Origin: DAIDKA01 sp036489445
GTDB taxonomy: Bacteria > Pseudomonadota > Gammaproteobacteria > Steroidobacterales > Steroidobacteraceae
Length of the DNA: 64,000 bases
NCBI GenBank assembly: GCA_036489445.1
Contig: DASXFV010000038.1
Location: 1 to 64,000 of the forward strand
Reading direction: 5' to 3'
Both the position numbers and the translations under genes were made by a program. Below the pieces are notes generated by a model that was given only the letters and a program-made list of their open reading frames with translations, searched no databases and was not told the origin of the DNA. Shown piece by piece: positions 51,304 to 59,702 of the stretch (position 1 is the first letter of the stretch; the number at the start of each line of letters is the position of its first letter).

Positions 51304-52174
51304 CCGGGGCCATCATGCCCTTGAGCTTGCCCAGCGCCTGCGTTTCGATCTGCCGGATGCGCTCGGCCGAGACCTGGTAGCGGTCGGCCAGCTCATGCAG
51401 CGTCGACTTGTCTTCACCCGTCCAGCGGCTCATCAGGATGTCGCGACTGCGCGCATCCAGCCGGCCCAGGGCCGCCTGCAGATTCGCGTGCGACACACTC
51501 TCCCACTCCTCCGCTTCGACGCTTTCCGCGGGGTCCGCGGCCGGCGCCGGCAGATAGGAGGCCGGGCTGTACGGGGCATCCTCATCATCCCCATCCGGGG
51601 TGGGGTCAAACGACATGTCGCGAGCCGACAGTCGCTGCTCCATCTCGGTGACTTCCGCCGTGGTGACACCGAGATCACGGGCCACCGCCGCGGTCTCCTC
51701 GTGCGTCAGCCAGGAGAGGTTCTTCTTCATGCGCCGCAGGTTGAAGAACAGCTTGCGCTGGGCCTTGGTGGTGGCCACCTTGACCAGGCGCCAGTTGCGC
51801 AGGACGTATTCGTGAATTTCGGCACGCACCCAGTGCACGGCAAAGGAGACCATGCGGACGTTGAGCGTCGGGTCAAAGCGCTTCACGGCCTTCATCAGGC
51901 CGACGTTGCCTTCCTGGATCAGATCCCCCATGGGCAGGCCGTAGCCGGTATAGCCGCGGGCGATATGCACCACGAAGCGCAGGTGCGACAGCACCAGCTT
52001 GCGGGCGGCGTCCAGATCGTCTTCCGCGCGATATCGAATGGCCAGATCCCGCTCCTCCTCGCGTGACAATACGGGGATGCGGCTGACGCGATCGATGTAG
52101 GCGTCCAGGCTTCCCAGCGGCCCCGCCAGGGCGAGGGTGGATTCAGGAGCGACCAGTGCAGTAGCGGTCGTCAT
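51293..52174 (-). CDS. rpoH: RNA polymerase heat-shock sigma factor (sigma32)
   Basis: A 293-residue group 3 sigma factor. Region 2 holds LVLSHLRFVVHIARGYTGYGLPMGDLIQEGNVGLMKA and RMVSFAVHWVRAEIHEYV. The sigma32-specific RpoH box is QRKLFFNLRRMKK, and region 4 is ELADRYQVSAERIRQIETQAL. It directs transcription of chaperone and protease genes. It stands downstream of ftsX on the same strand, the classical ftsYEX-rpoH order. A perfect CIRCE operator lies 39 bp upstream of its ATG, so HrcA control is likely. Confidence 0.96.
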   Translation of the reverse strand: MTTATALVAPESTLALAGPLGSLDAYIDRVSRIPVLSREEERDLAIRYRAEDDLDAARKLVLSHLRFVVHIARGYTGYGLPMGDLIQEGNVGLMKAVKRFDPTLNVRMVSFAVHWVRAEIHEYVLRNWRLVKVATTKAQRKLFFNLRRMKKNLSWLTHEETAAVARDLGVTTAEVTEMEQRLSARDMSFDPTPDGDDEDAPYSPASYLPAPAADPAESVEAEEWESVSHANLQAALGRLDARSRDILMSRWTGEDKSTLHELADRYQVSAERIRQIETQALGKLKGMMAPATA

Positions 52175-52212
52175 TCAGGCTCCCTTGAGTTCGAACTTTG
52201 CTGAGGCAGATA

Positions 52213-52239
52213 TTAGCACTCTGGTCATTTGAGTGCTAA
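52213..52239. promoter_or_regulatory. CIRCE operator (HrcA binding site) upstream of rpoH
   Basis: TTAGCACTC (52213-52221), nine bases, GAGTGCTAA (52231-52239). This is identical to the CIRCE consensus in arms and spacing. It lies between the rpoH start and the probable rpoH promoter, where HrcA would block transcription. CIRCE normally governs groESL or dnaK operons. Confidence 0.9.
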
Positions 52240-52278
52240 GAAGCCCTGGAAGTTCAACGCTGTCGTCGGAAACAAATT

Positions 52279-52307
52279 CAATAAAAACAATGCCTTGATA
52301 CTGTCAA
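52279..52307 (-). promoter_or_regulatory. Probable sigma70 promoter of rpoH
   Basis: On the minus strand, TTGACA (52307-52302), 17 bases, TTATTG (52284-52279). The CIRCE element begins about 30 bp beyond the predicted start. The -35 box touches the end of ftsX. The -10 is only a fair match. Confidence 0.45.
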
Positions 52308-53224
52308 GCTCGCGGTTCGATGCCTCGCAGATGCCGGGCGGCGGCTACCCAGGCCCCCAACCATCCCAGGAGCATCCCGGCCCCCAGAACCAGGCCAACC
52401 TCGCGCGGCCCCGCGCCAACCAAGGTATAGCTGCTGCCATACAGCCGGGCCAGGGTGGCCACGGGTGCGCGCAGCACCGCCGCCGCGGTCCCCACCAACG
52501 CCCAGGCCAGCAGCGCCCCTGCGAGGCCATAGAGCATGCCGGTGTACAGGAAGGGTCTGCGGACAAAGCCGGTCGATCCCCCCACCAGCCGGATCACTTC
52601 AATCTCGGTACGACGGCCCTGGATTTCAAGTCGGATGGTATTACCCACCACGGCGAGCACCCCGGCCCCCAACAAGATGGCGGCAATACTCAGTACCCGG
52701 CGCAGCAGGTCCAGGATGGCGTTGAAGCGCAGCACCCACTCCGCGTCCACCTGCACGGTGTCCACCTCCGGCCAGGCCCCCAGGTAGTGCTTGAGCGCCG
52801 CCAGATCCGCCGGAGCGCTGGCATCGGCCGTGGGGCGCACATGCAGAATATTCGGCAGGGGATTGCTGCCGAGGGCCTGCAGCGCGGTGCCAAATCCGGA
52901 ATATTGACGGAATTCCTGCAGGGCCTCAGCGGCGCTGATCACCTGTACCGCTGCCACCCCTGGACGGGCGCGCGTGCTTTGCGCCAGCTGTTGCACGCGC
53001 GACAGGGCAATGTCCGGCTTGAAGTACACCGATACATCGACCGCCCCGGTGAAACCGCCCGTGGCGCCCATGGCATTGGAGACGAACAGTGCCAAGGCCA
53101 GCGGCAGCGCCAGGGCGAGACCAATGACCAGTACCGTCAGCGCGGTGGCGAAGGGCGCGCGTGCCAGCCTGCCGGCTGAACCCAGCAGTGCCTGAGCATG
53201 GTGGGTCAGGTAGCCCGCGATCAT
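52304..53224 (-). CDS. ftsX: Cell-division protein FtsX
   Basis: A membrane protein of 306 residues with TM1 at about 28-50 and an extracytoplasmic domain (about 55-165). Three further helices (about 175-195, 220-245, 270-300) give the FtsX topology. LAKHYL-like and VVGNTIRLEIQGRRTEIEVIRLVGGSTGFVRRPF segments are typical. It forms the FtsEX complex that activates peptidoglycan hydrolases at the septum. It overlaps ftsE by 4 bp. The start at 53224 is fixed by that overlap. Confidence 0.95.
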   Translation of the reverse strand: MIAGYLTHHAQALLGSAGRLARAPFATALTVLVIGLALALPLALALFVSNAMGATGGFTGAVDVSVYFKPDIALSRVQQLAQSTRARPGVAAVQVISAAEALQEFRQYSGFGTALQALGSNPLPNILHVRPTADASAPADLAALKHYLGAWPEVDTVQVDAEWVLRFNAILDLLRRVLSIAAILLGAGVLAVVGNTIRLEIQGRRTEIEVIRLVGGSTGFVRRPFLYTGMLYGLAGALLAWALVGTAAAVLRAPVATLARLYGSSYTLVGAGPREVGLVLGAGMLLGWLGAWVAAARHLRGIEPRA

Positions 53225-53913
53225 CGCGTCGCCGTCATGCTGGGCAGCGGCGCCTCCGCGCTGCCCTGGACCTCACCGTCCGCCAGGACGATGCTGCGCT
53301 GTCCGAACTCATGCACCACATGCATATCATGGGTCGCGACGATCACTGTGACGCCCACGTCCTGGAAGCGCTTGAAGAGCTTCATGACCTCCAGTGCGAG
53401 CTGCGGGTCCAGATTGCCGGTGGGCTCATCGGCGATCAGCACTGAAGGCTTGGCGACCACGGCACGTGCAATGCCGACGCGCTGCTGTTCGCCCACGGAC
53501 AGCTCGTTGGGCAGCATGCGCTCCATGCCCAGCAATCCGACCTGATCCAGCGCCGCGCGCACGCGATGATCCATCTCCGTCTGACTCGCGCCGGCGACCA
53601 CCAAGGGCAGGGCAACGTTGTCGAACACCGGACGGTCATCCAGCAGCCGATGGTCCTGGAACACCACGCCCAGCGTGCGCCGGTAGGCCGACAGGTGCCG
53701 TGATTTGAGCGTGCCGAGATTGTGCCCATTGACCATCACGGTGCCGCGGGTCGGACGTTCCAGCAGCGCGATGAGCTTGAGCACGGTGCTCTTGCCGGCG
53801 CCCGAGCGGCCGGTCAGGAACACCATCTCGCCGCGGTCAATGCTGAAGGTGGCGGCGCGAAGCGCTTCACGCCCGTTGCGGTAACGCTTGGTGACGCGCT
53901 CGAAGAGGATCAT
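53221..53913 (-). CDS. ftsE: Cell-division ATP-binding protein FtsE
   Basis: An ABC ATPase with Walker A GRSGAGKST, signature LSVGEQQR, Walker B VLIADEPTGNLD and switch His in ATHD. The N-terminus ILFERVTKRYRNG is typical of FtsE. At 230 residues it is normal. It sits between ftsY (4-bp overlap) and ftsX, giving the conserved ftsYEX order. Confidence 0.96.
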   Translation of the reverse strand: MILFERVTKRYRNGREALRAATFSIDRGEMVFLTGRSGAGKSTVLKLIALLERPTRGTVMVNGHNLGTLKSRHLSAYRRTLGVVFQDHRLLDDRPVFDNVALPLVVAGASQTEMDHRVRAALDQVGLLGMERMLPNELSVGEQQRVGIARAVVAKPSVLIADEPTGNLDPQLALEVMKLFKRFQDVGVTVIVATHDMHVVHEFGQRSIVLADGEVQGSAEAPLPSMTATR

Positions 53914-54902
53914 GCGCCGGACGCGGCAGGGTTTTCCGGGGTCGCGCCTACCCCTTCGATGAGCGCAGCAGCGAAGACCTCGGCGTTGAATTCGCCGAAA
54001 TCCCCGGCCTGTTCACCAATGCCGATAAAGCGGATCGGAATATTCAGTTTGCGGGCGATGGCGAGCACGATGCCGCCCTTGGCCGTGCCATCCAGCTTGG
54101 TGAGGACCAGCCCGGTGACGCCGATGGCCTGGTGAAACTGCAGGGCCTGCGAGAGGGCGTTCTGGCCCTGGTTGGCATCCAGTACCAGCAGCACCTCATG
54201 TGGCGCGGTGGCATCGACTCGCTGCAGCACACGGCGGACTTTTTTCAGCTCCTCCATGAGATGCGTCTGGTTTTGCAACCGGCCGGCGGTGTCGGCGATC
54301 AGCACCTCGGTGCCGCGCGAGCGCGCGGACTGCGCCGCATCGAACACCACGGCACCGGGGTCGGCTCCGGCCTGCTGCGCGACCACTGTCGCACCGGTGC
54401 GGGTGCCCCACACCTGCAGCTGCTCGACGGCGGCGGCGCGGAACGTATCACCTGCCGCCAGCATGACGCTGTGGCCTGAGGTGGCCAGGCGCTGAGCGAG
54501 CTTGCCGATGGTGGTGGTCTTGCCGGAACCGTTGACGCCCACGACCAGGATGACAAAGGGTTGATGTGCCGGGTCGATCACCAGCGGCTGCGCGCAGGGA
54601 GTGAGAATTTCGGTCACGGACCGCCGCAGGGCGGCGATCAGCGCCTCGACATCGGCGAGTTCCTGGCGCGCAACGCGCGTGCGCAGATCATCCAGGATGT
54701 ATTGCGTGGCCTCCACACCGACATCGGCGGTAAGCAGTCGGGTCTCCAGCTCATCGAGGATTTCGGCATCGATTTTGCGGCCCCGAAACAGGGTCGCCAG
54801 ACCGTCCGTCAGCCAGGAGCTGCCGCGGTTGAGTTTCTTGCGCAGACGCTCGAAGAATCCACCGGATTCTTCGCCGGCCGCTTTGTCGCGTCGGAACAGC
54901 AT
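53910..54902 (-). CDS. ftsY: Signal recognition particle receptor FtsY
   Basis: An SRP GTPase with the N-domain (LRKKLNRGSSWLTDGL) and a G-domain carrying GVNGSGKTTT, DTFRAAAVEQL, DTAGRLQNQTHLM, TKLDGTAKGG and the closing GIGEQAGDFGEFNAE. At 330 residues it lacks the long acidic A domain of the E. coli protein, as in many other bacteria. It docks SRP-ribosome complexes at the membrane. ATG 54902 is its start; the frame runs on to 55463 only as the reverse of rsmD. Confidence 0.95.
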   Translation of the reverse strand: MLFRRDKAAGEESGGFFERLRKKLNRGSSWLTDGLATLFRGRKIDAEILDELETRLLTADVGVEATQYILDDLRTRVARQELADVEALIAALRRSVTEILTPCAQPLVIDPAHQPFVILVVGVNGSGKTTTIGKLAQRLATSGHSVMLAAGDTFRAAAVEQLQVWGTRTGATVVAQQAGADPGAVVFDAAQSARSRGTEVLIADTAGRLQNQTHLMEELKKVRRVLQRVDATAPHEVLLVLDANQGQNALSQALQFHQAIGVTGLVLTKLDGTAKGGIVLAIARKLNIPIRFIGIGEQAGDFGEFNAEVFAAALIEGVGATPENPAASGA

Positions 54903-54957
54903 GGCGCTATTGTATGATGATCCGGCTTGGCTAGGCTTCAAAAGGCGGGCGTGGGAC

Positions 54958-55575
54958 TTGGCAGCGACTGGTAAGCCCGATATCCGCAAGGCCGCCACGC
55001 GCGTGGCACGTGGCAATAAAACGCGTGTGTTGCGCATCATCGGCGGCGCCTGGCGTGGCCGCACCTGGCGGTTCCCGGAGGGCGATATCCGCCCGACACC
55101 TGACCGGGTCCGGGAGACCCTGTTCAACTGGCTGGCGCCGGATATCGCCGGGGCCCGGTGCCTGGATCTGTTTGCCGGCAGCGGCGCGCTGGGACTTGAG
55201 GCGCTGTCACGCGGTGCCGCCCGCGTGGTGTTCGTGGAACAGGCCGCAGCCTCCGCCCGGGAACTGCGCCAGACGCTGGCGCTGTGGGGCGGTGCGCCGG
55301 CGGCGGCTGCGCAAGTCCAGCACACCGACGCCACCAGCTTCCTCGCCGGCAAGGCGGAAGTCTTCGACGTGGTCTTCCTGGATCCGCCGTTTGCGGGCGG
55401 TTTGCTGGGCCCGGTTGCGGGCAGCCTTGAATCCGGCGCCTGGTTGGCGCCAAACGCTTGCATCTATGCCGAATGCCCCGCACGCGAGGGATTGCCGCCG
55501 CTGCCGGGGTGGCGGCTGATGCGGGAGGGCCGCGCCGGTGAGGTCGGGTATCATCTGTTGCGGAGGGCACCTTGA
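54958..55575 (+). CDS. rsmD: 16S rRNA (guanine-966-N2)-methyltransferase
   Basis: An SAM-dependent methyltransferase: VLRIIGGAWRGR near the start, then PTPDRVRETLFNWL, motif I LDLFAGSGALGLEALSRGA and the catalytic DPPF (VVFLDPPFAGG). This is the RsmD pattern. The start is uncertain: TTG 54958 gives a usual N-terminus and leaves room for a promoter (TATGAT near 54912). ATG 54901 would have its codon interlaced with the divergent ftsY ATG. It overlaps coaD by 4 bp. Confidence 0.92.
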   Translation: MAATGKPDIRKAATRVARGNKTRVLRIIGGAWRGRTWRFPEGDIRPTPDRVRETLFNWLAPDIAGARCLDLFAGSGALGLEALSRGAARVVFVEQAAASARELRQTLALWGGAPAAAAQVQHTDATSFLAGKAEVFDVVFLDPPFAGGLLGPVAGSLESGAWLAPNACIYAECPAREGLPPLPGWRLMREGRAGEVGYHLLRRAP

Positions 55576-56060
55576 CCACTTATAGAAACGCCGTGTATCC
55601 CGGGACGTTTGATCCCATCACCAACGGACACGCCGACCTGGTGCGGCGGGCGTGCAGCCTGTTTGATCGGGTGGTGGTGGCCATTGCCTCCAATGCCGGC
55701 AAAGCGCCGCTGTTCCCGCAGGATAAGCGCGTGGCGCTGGCACGTGAGGTGCTCGCCGATCTGCCCAAGGTGGAAGTCATGGCCTACTCCGAACTCACCG
55801 TGGAGTTCGCGCGCCGCCACCAGCTCTCGGTGATCATCCGCGGCCTGCGCGCCGTGTCGGACTTCGAGTTCGAGTTCCAGCTGGCGAACATGAACCGCCA
55901 TCTGTCGCGCGAAATCGAGACCGTGTTCCTGACACCTCAGGAACAGTTCACGTTCATTTCTTCTTCCCTGGTGCGCGAGATCGCCGTGCTGGGGGGCGAC
56001 GTGCACGAGTTTGTGCATCCGATCGTGCTGGCCGAACTGCGGAAGCTGCGGCGCGTTTGA
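55572..56060 (+). CDS. coaD: Phosphopantetheine adenylyltransferase
   Basis: Fourth step of coenzyme A synthesis. The nucleotidyl-transferase motif YPGTFDPITNGH (T/HxGH), the IIRGLRAVSDFEFE loop and the SSSLVREIA C-terminal motif are complete. At 162 residues it is the family size. The TTG start overlaps the rsmD stop (TTGA). Its last 107 bp lie opposite the C-terminal tail of the DNA glycosylase gene. Confidence 0.96.
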   Translation: MTTYRNAVYPGTFDPITNGHADLVRRACSLFDRVVVAIASNAGKAPLFPQDKRVALAREVLADLPKVEVMAYSELTVEFARRHQLSVIIRGLRAVSDFEFEFQLANMNRHLSREIETVFLTPQEQFTFISSSLVREIAVLGGDVHEFVHPIVLAELRKLRRV

Positions 56061-56739
56061 GTTTGCGGCGCTTGCGCGGCAGGCGCGGCAGTTTCACCGT
56101 CTGCGCGGGGGGCGGCAGCTTGCCGGCACGCGACAGATCCACCGCCCGCCACAGGTACCAGGCCGCCGCGCTGCGATACGGTCCCCAGCGCTCGCCGAAC
56201 AGGGCCAGCGCTTTGGGAGCCGGCATTTCCTTGTGCCCATAGGCCAGACGAAAGCCATGGCGGACGCCGAAGTCATCGACGGGCAGCACGTCGGGTCTGC
56301 GCAGCTGGAACATCAGCAGCATCTCGACGGTCCAGCGACCGATACCGCGCACGGCGGTGAGCCGCTCGATGATCTCCAGATCGCTCAAGGAGTGCAGGAC
56401 GGCGCGTTCCGGAACCACGCCGCTGACGGTCTTTGTCGCCAGGTCCCGCAAGGCTGCGATCTTTGAAAACGAGAACCCCGAGGCGCGCAGTGCGGCATCT
56501 TCCAGGGCCAGCAGGGACTCCGGAGCGGGGAAAATCCCGCCGCCGCAGGTGCTGATGAAACGGTTGAGGATCGACTGCGCGGCCTTGCCGTTCAGTTGCT
56601 GATGCGCGATCGCGCGCGCCAGGGTTTCAAAGGGCGAATGTGCTTCGCGCGCCTCCAGCTCCAAGGGCCCGGCGGCGCGGATGAGCTGCTTCATCACCGG
56701 ATCCACATCGCCAAGATAGGTCACGATGGCTTCGGTCAC
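55954..56739 (-). CDS. DNA-3-methyladenine glycosylase, AlkA-type HhH-GPD
   Basis: A base-excision glycosylase. It has the helix-hairpin-helix LTAVRGIGRWTVEMLLM followed by the catalytic Asp in LPVDDFGVRHGF, with FETLARAIAHQQLNGKAAQSI before it. The start is GTG 56739, preceded by AGAGGTGAG. The last 45 residues are a Lys/Arg-rich tail (from KLPRLPRKRRKLKR onward) that is coded antisense to the end of coaD, an unusual 107-bp overlap. It follows mutM by 4 bp on the same strand, so both repair enzymes are co-transcribed. Confidence 0.9.
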   Translation of the reverse strand: MTEAIVTYLGDVDPVMKQLIRAAGPLELEAREAHSPFETLARAIAHQQLNGKAAQSILNRFISTCGGGIFPAPESLLALEDAALRASGFSFSKIAALRDLATKTVSGVVPERAVLHSLSDLEIIERLTAVRGIGRWTVEMLLMFQLRRPDVLPVDDFGVRHGFRLAYGHKEMPAPKALALFGERWGPYRSAAAWYLWRAVDLSRAGKLPPPAQTVKLPRLPRKRRKLKRAAASAVRPARSDAQTRARRPPARRSRAPGKKK

Positions 56740-56743
56740 GATC

Positions 56744-57559
56744 TCACCTCTGGCAGGTGGGGCAATAGTAAGTGGACCGCTGTCCCTGGGTGAAAACACG
56801 GACCAGTGTCTTGCAGTTGCGGCAGGGTTCATCGGCCCGTTCATAGACAAAGAGCTGCTGGCGGAAGTATCCCGGATTGCCATCCGGGTTCACGTAATCC
56901 CGCAGTGTGGTGCCGCCGACGCGGATGGCCTGTCGCAACACCTTGCGGATGGCCGCGACCAGACGTTCGGCTTCAACCCGGGTCAGGCTGTGACTCGTGC
57001 GGCGGGGCCGGACCCCGCACTGGAACAACGCTTCACTGGCGTAGATGTTTCCCACCCCTGTGACCAGCTGGCCATTCATGATCAGCTGCTTGATGGAGAC
57101 TTTGCGCCGCCGCGCAACACTCCACAGGTACTGCGCATCAAAGGCAGCATCGAAGGGTTCCGGCGCGAGCTTCGCCAGCAGCGGATGGGTCTGCGGATCC
57201 CCCGTCACATAGTGCAGGCTGCCGAAGCGGCGCGGATCATTGAAGCGGACGGTGTGACCTGAAGTGAGCGCCAGGTCGATGTGATCGTGGGCCGCGGCCG
57301 GCAGATTGCTGGGTACGAGGCGCAGGCTGCCGGACATTCCCAGGTGCCACAGCACCGTGCCATGGGTCAGCCGCAGCAGCAGGTACTTGGCGCGCCGGTC
57401 GACGGACTCGACACGCTGCCCCGCCAGGGTCTGGGGCAGCCGCGCATCCACCGGCCAACGCAGGCGGTGCTCGCGGACCGTCAGTCGCAGAATGGTCTGA
57501 CCCGTCAGGTGCGGTTCAAGTCCGCGACGGGTGGTTTCAACCTCGGGTAGCTCGGGCAT
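56744..57559 (-). CDS. mutM: Formamidopyrimidine-DNA glycosylase
   Basis: The start ATG 57559 gives the obligatory N-terminus M-PELPEVE, with catalytic Pro2 and Glu3. Other landmarks are the Lys in RRAKYLLL, NDPRRFG, the H2TH region QLVTGVGNIYASEALF and a zinc finger with Cys-x2-Cys ... Cys-x2-Cys at the C-terminus. It removes oxidised purines such as 8-oxoguanine. Its start lies 23 bp inside the end of hpnL, so it is translated from the hopanoid message; the glycosylase gene follows after 4 bp. Confidence 0.96.
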   Translation of the reverse strand: MPELPEVETTRRGLEPHLTGQTILRLTVREHRLRWPVDARLPQTLAGQRVESVDRRAKYLLLRLTHGTVLWHLGMSGSLRLVPSNLPAAAHDHIDLALTSGHTVRFNDPRRFGSLHYVTGDPQTHPLLAKLAPEPFDAAFDAQYLWSVARRRKVSIKQLIMNGQLVTGVGNIYASEALFQCGVRPRRTSHSLTRVEAERLVAAIRKVLRQAIRVGGTTLRDYVNPDGNPGYFRQQLFVYERADEPCRNCKTLVRVFTQGQRSTYYCPTCQR

Positions 57560-58511
57560 GGCCCATTCTGCGGCTTTCAAGCCATTGCCACCACAACAGT
57601 GGCGGCACCCCGCACAGCACCTCGCGCACGCGTTTCACCGCAGAAACGGTCAGTGCCAGCTCGGCGCTGATCCCCAAGGTGTGTCCGAACAACACCAGCG
57701 CGGCTTCCTGAACGCCCAGGCCCGCGGGCACGATGAAGGCAAGATGCCGCGCCGCCTGGGTCAGTCCCTCGAGCATGATTGCTGCTGGGACATTGACGGG
57801 ATGGCCGAACAGACGCAGTGCCCACCAGACTTCAAACGACGCCGAGATGAGTGCCACAAATTGCAGCGCGCCTGCCATCGACAAGATTGCGGTTCGACCC
57901 AGACAGCGGCGCAGATCCGCATCCAGCGATATCGCGGCGTCGCCTCCAGTGAGGCCCACCATGGGTTTCAGGAAGCGCTGCAGGCGCTGGAACACGGATC
58001 CGTACCGCAGCAGCAGCAAGCACCCCAGGGGAATGAACACACTCAGCCCCAGTACCGTGATGACCTGCGGATGATGGCCGCCGGTGCCCAGCAGGATCAG
58101 CGTCGCCACGGTCCCCAGCAGATAGACGGTGATCAGGGTCAGCAGAATTTCAACGATGATCGTGGCGCTCGCCGGAACGAGGCCCAAGCCACGCCAGCGC
58201 ATCAGACGCACCCCCACCACTCCGCCCCCGAGGCTTGCCACGGGCAACAGGCGATCCACTGCCTCACGCACGGTGGTCACCCAAAGTACGTAGCCGAAGT
58301 CTGCCTTTCCTGCTGCATCAAAAGGACGCAGCAGCGCGCGCCAACCTACGGCATACAGCGCGAAGAAAATCATGCGATAGGGAACCAGCCACAACAAGGC
58401 GGCGCCCGCCTTGCTCCAGGTATGCAGCATCATGGGCACATCGGCATGAATGACCAGCCCGGTCAGCAGGGCGAGTCCGAGCAGACCCGCGATGTACACG
58501 GCGATTTTCAC
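57537..58511 (-). CDS. hpnL: HpnL-type integral membrane protein (UPF0104)
   Basis: A 324-residue protein with about eight membrane helices and the UPF0104/lysylphosphatidylglycerol-synthase-like TM signatures VREAVDRLLPVASLGGGVVG and FIVPAGLGVQEAALVLFG. Next to hpnI and hpnJ it matches HpnL, linked to hopanoid modification or transport. The start is GTG 58511. It overlaps mutM by 23 bp. Function of HpnL is inferred from gene association only. Confidence 0.85.
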   Translation of the reverse strand: MKIAVYIAGLLGLALLTGLVIHADVPMMLHTWSKAGAALLWLVPYRMIFFALYAVGWRALLRPFDAAGKADFGYVLWVTTVREAVDRLLPVASLGGGVVGVRLMRWRGLGLVPASATIIVEILLTLITVYLLGTVATLILLGTGGHHPQVITVLGLSVFIPLGCLLLLRYGSVFQRLQRFLKPMVGLTGGDAAISLDADLRRCLGRTAILSMAGALQFVALISASFEVWWALRLFGHPVNVPAAIMLEGLTQAARHLAFIVPAGLGVQEAALVLFGHTLGISAELALTVSAVKRVREVLCGVPPLLWWQWLESRRMGHARATRG

Positions 58512-58523
58512 GCAGCGCCTGAC

Positions 58524-59690
58524 TCAGGCAACGCGGCGCATCACGCCAGTGGCGTCGACGTCGAATTCGTGACCGCGCCACGTCACCCGTCTGGAGAGGA
58601 AGCTCTGACACCAGACTGCGCAGATCAACAGGTCCCGCACCGGCAGCAGCAGAATGTCTGCCAGCAACGGCCGATTGCTGCGCAGGCGATACACCATGTG
58701 CAGGCCAAAGCGCGCCGCCACGGTTACACCAAAGGCGCTCCACGCCACCGGGGGTACAGCTCCGGCGGCGCCTAGCAGCAGCAGCCCGATGATGGCCAGC
58801 AGCAGGCTGAACGTCAGGAAGATCAGCGCCAGACACAGCGGGCGAATGACACGCAGGGTGCGCATCCAGCGCAATTCATGACGATTGAGAGCGGCAAAAT
58901 CCGGTTCATCGTGCTGGGCCTGAATCTCGTAAGGGGAGAGCACGATCCGCAGTCCCTGCGCGCGCACCCGCTCGCCCAGTCGATAATCGTCGGCGAGATG
59001 ATCCACGAATGCCCGCATGCCGCCGACGGACTCCAGCGTGGTGCGCCGCAGACACAGGGTCTGACCGGATGCGTAACCCTGATGGCCGAACAGCCACGCC
59101 AGCATCACGGACGGGAAGTACCATTCGTTGTTGTACATGGCGCCCAGCCGCGACCATAGACTTGGTGTGGGCGCGTCCTGCGACAGGCAGGTCACAAGAC
59201 CGACCTGCTCATCCTGCAACGGTGTGGTGACGGTGGCCAGGTAATCGGCGCCCACCAGGATATCGCTGTCCGCGATCAACAATATGGAGTGGCGGGCCTT
59301 GGCCAGCATATTGATGAGATTGCTGCTCTTGTTGTTGTGGCCGTGGCGCTGCGGGTTCACCACTGTGTCGATCGACAGATCCGGGAACTCCTGCGTCAGA
59401 CGCGCCACGACCGCCAGGGCCGGGTCAGTGGTATCAAGTGTTCCAAAGACAATCTGGAACTGCGCATAGTTCTGCTGGCAGAAGGAGCGCAGATGCTCGT
59501 ACAGCCCGGGTTCCGCGCCGCACAGTGGCTTCAACACGGTCACCGGAGGCTGTGCCGCAGGCGCCTGGCGCGGGCGCGACACATAGATGCGCCAGGCCAG
59601 AGCGGCGCTCAGCGCCACCAGCGAATAGCCCGCTGCGATGCCGAGGCTCGAGTATCCAACCACCGCGACAATCAGCTGGGCTACAGTCAT
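58524..59690 (-). CDS. hpnI: Hopanoid glycosyltransferase HpnI
   Basis: A membrane GT2 enzyme of 388 residues: one N-terminal helix, then VTVLKPLCGAEPGLYEHLRSF, FQIVFGTLDTTDPA, the DxD in LLIADSDILVG and the acceptor region HLADDYRLGERV. Two or three C-terminal helices follow. This is the HpnI pattern, which adds N-acetylglucosamine to bacteriohopanetetrol in other bacteria. It is between hpnJ and hpnL with 12-bp gaps on each side. Confidence 0.9.
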   Translation of the reverse strand: MTVAQLIVAVVGYSSLGIAAGYSLVALSAALAWRIYVSRPRQAPAAQPPVTVLKPLCGAEPGLYEHLRSFCQQNYAQFQIVFGTLDTTDPALAVVARLTQEFPDLSIDTVVNPQRHGHNNKSSNLINMLAKARHSILLIADSDILVGADYLATVTTPLQDEQVGLVTCLSQDAPTPSLWSRLGAMYNNEWYFPSVMLAWLFGHQGYASGQTLCLRRTTLESVGGMRAFVDHLADDYRLGERVRAQGLRIVLSPYEIQAQHDEPDFAALNRHELRWMRTLRVIRPLCLALIFLTFSLLLAIIGLLLLGAAGAVPPVAWSAFGVTVAARFGLHMVYRLRSNRPLLADILLLPVRDLLICAVWCQSFLSRRVTWRGHEFDVDATGVMRRVA

Positions 59691-59702
59691 GGTCGCTCTT
59701 GC

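Noticed and set aside
52229..53179. Plus-strand frame across ftsX
   Set aside because: Antisense to ftsX and starts inside the CIRCE element; Gln/Arg/Pro-rich with no domain.
57531..58775. 414-codon plus-strand frame over hpnL
   Set aside because: Composition is Gln/His/Arg repeats, without start signals, opposite a clear membrane protein.
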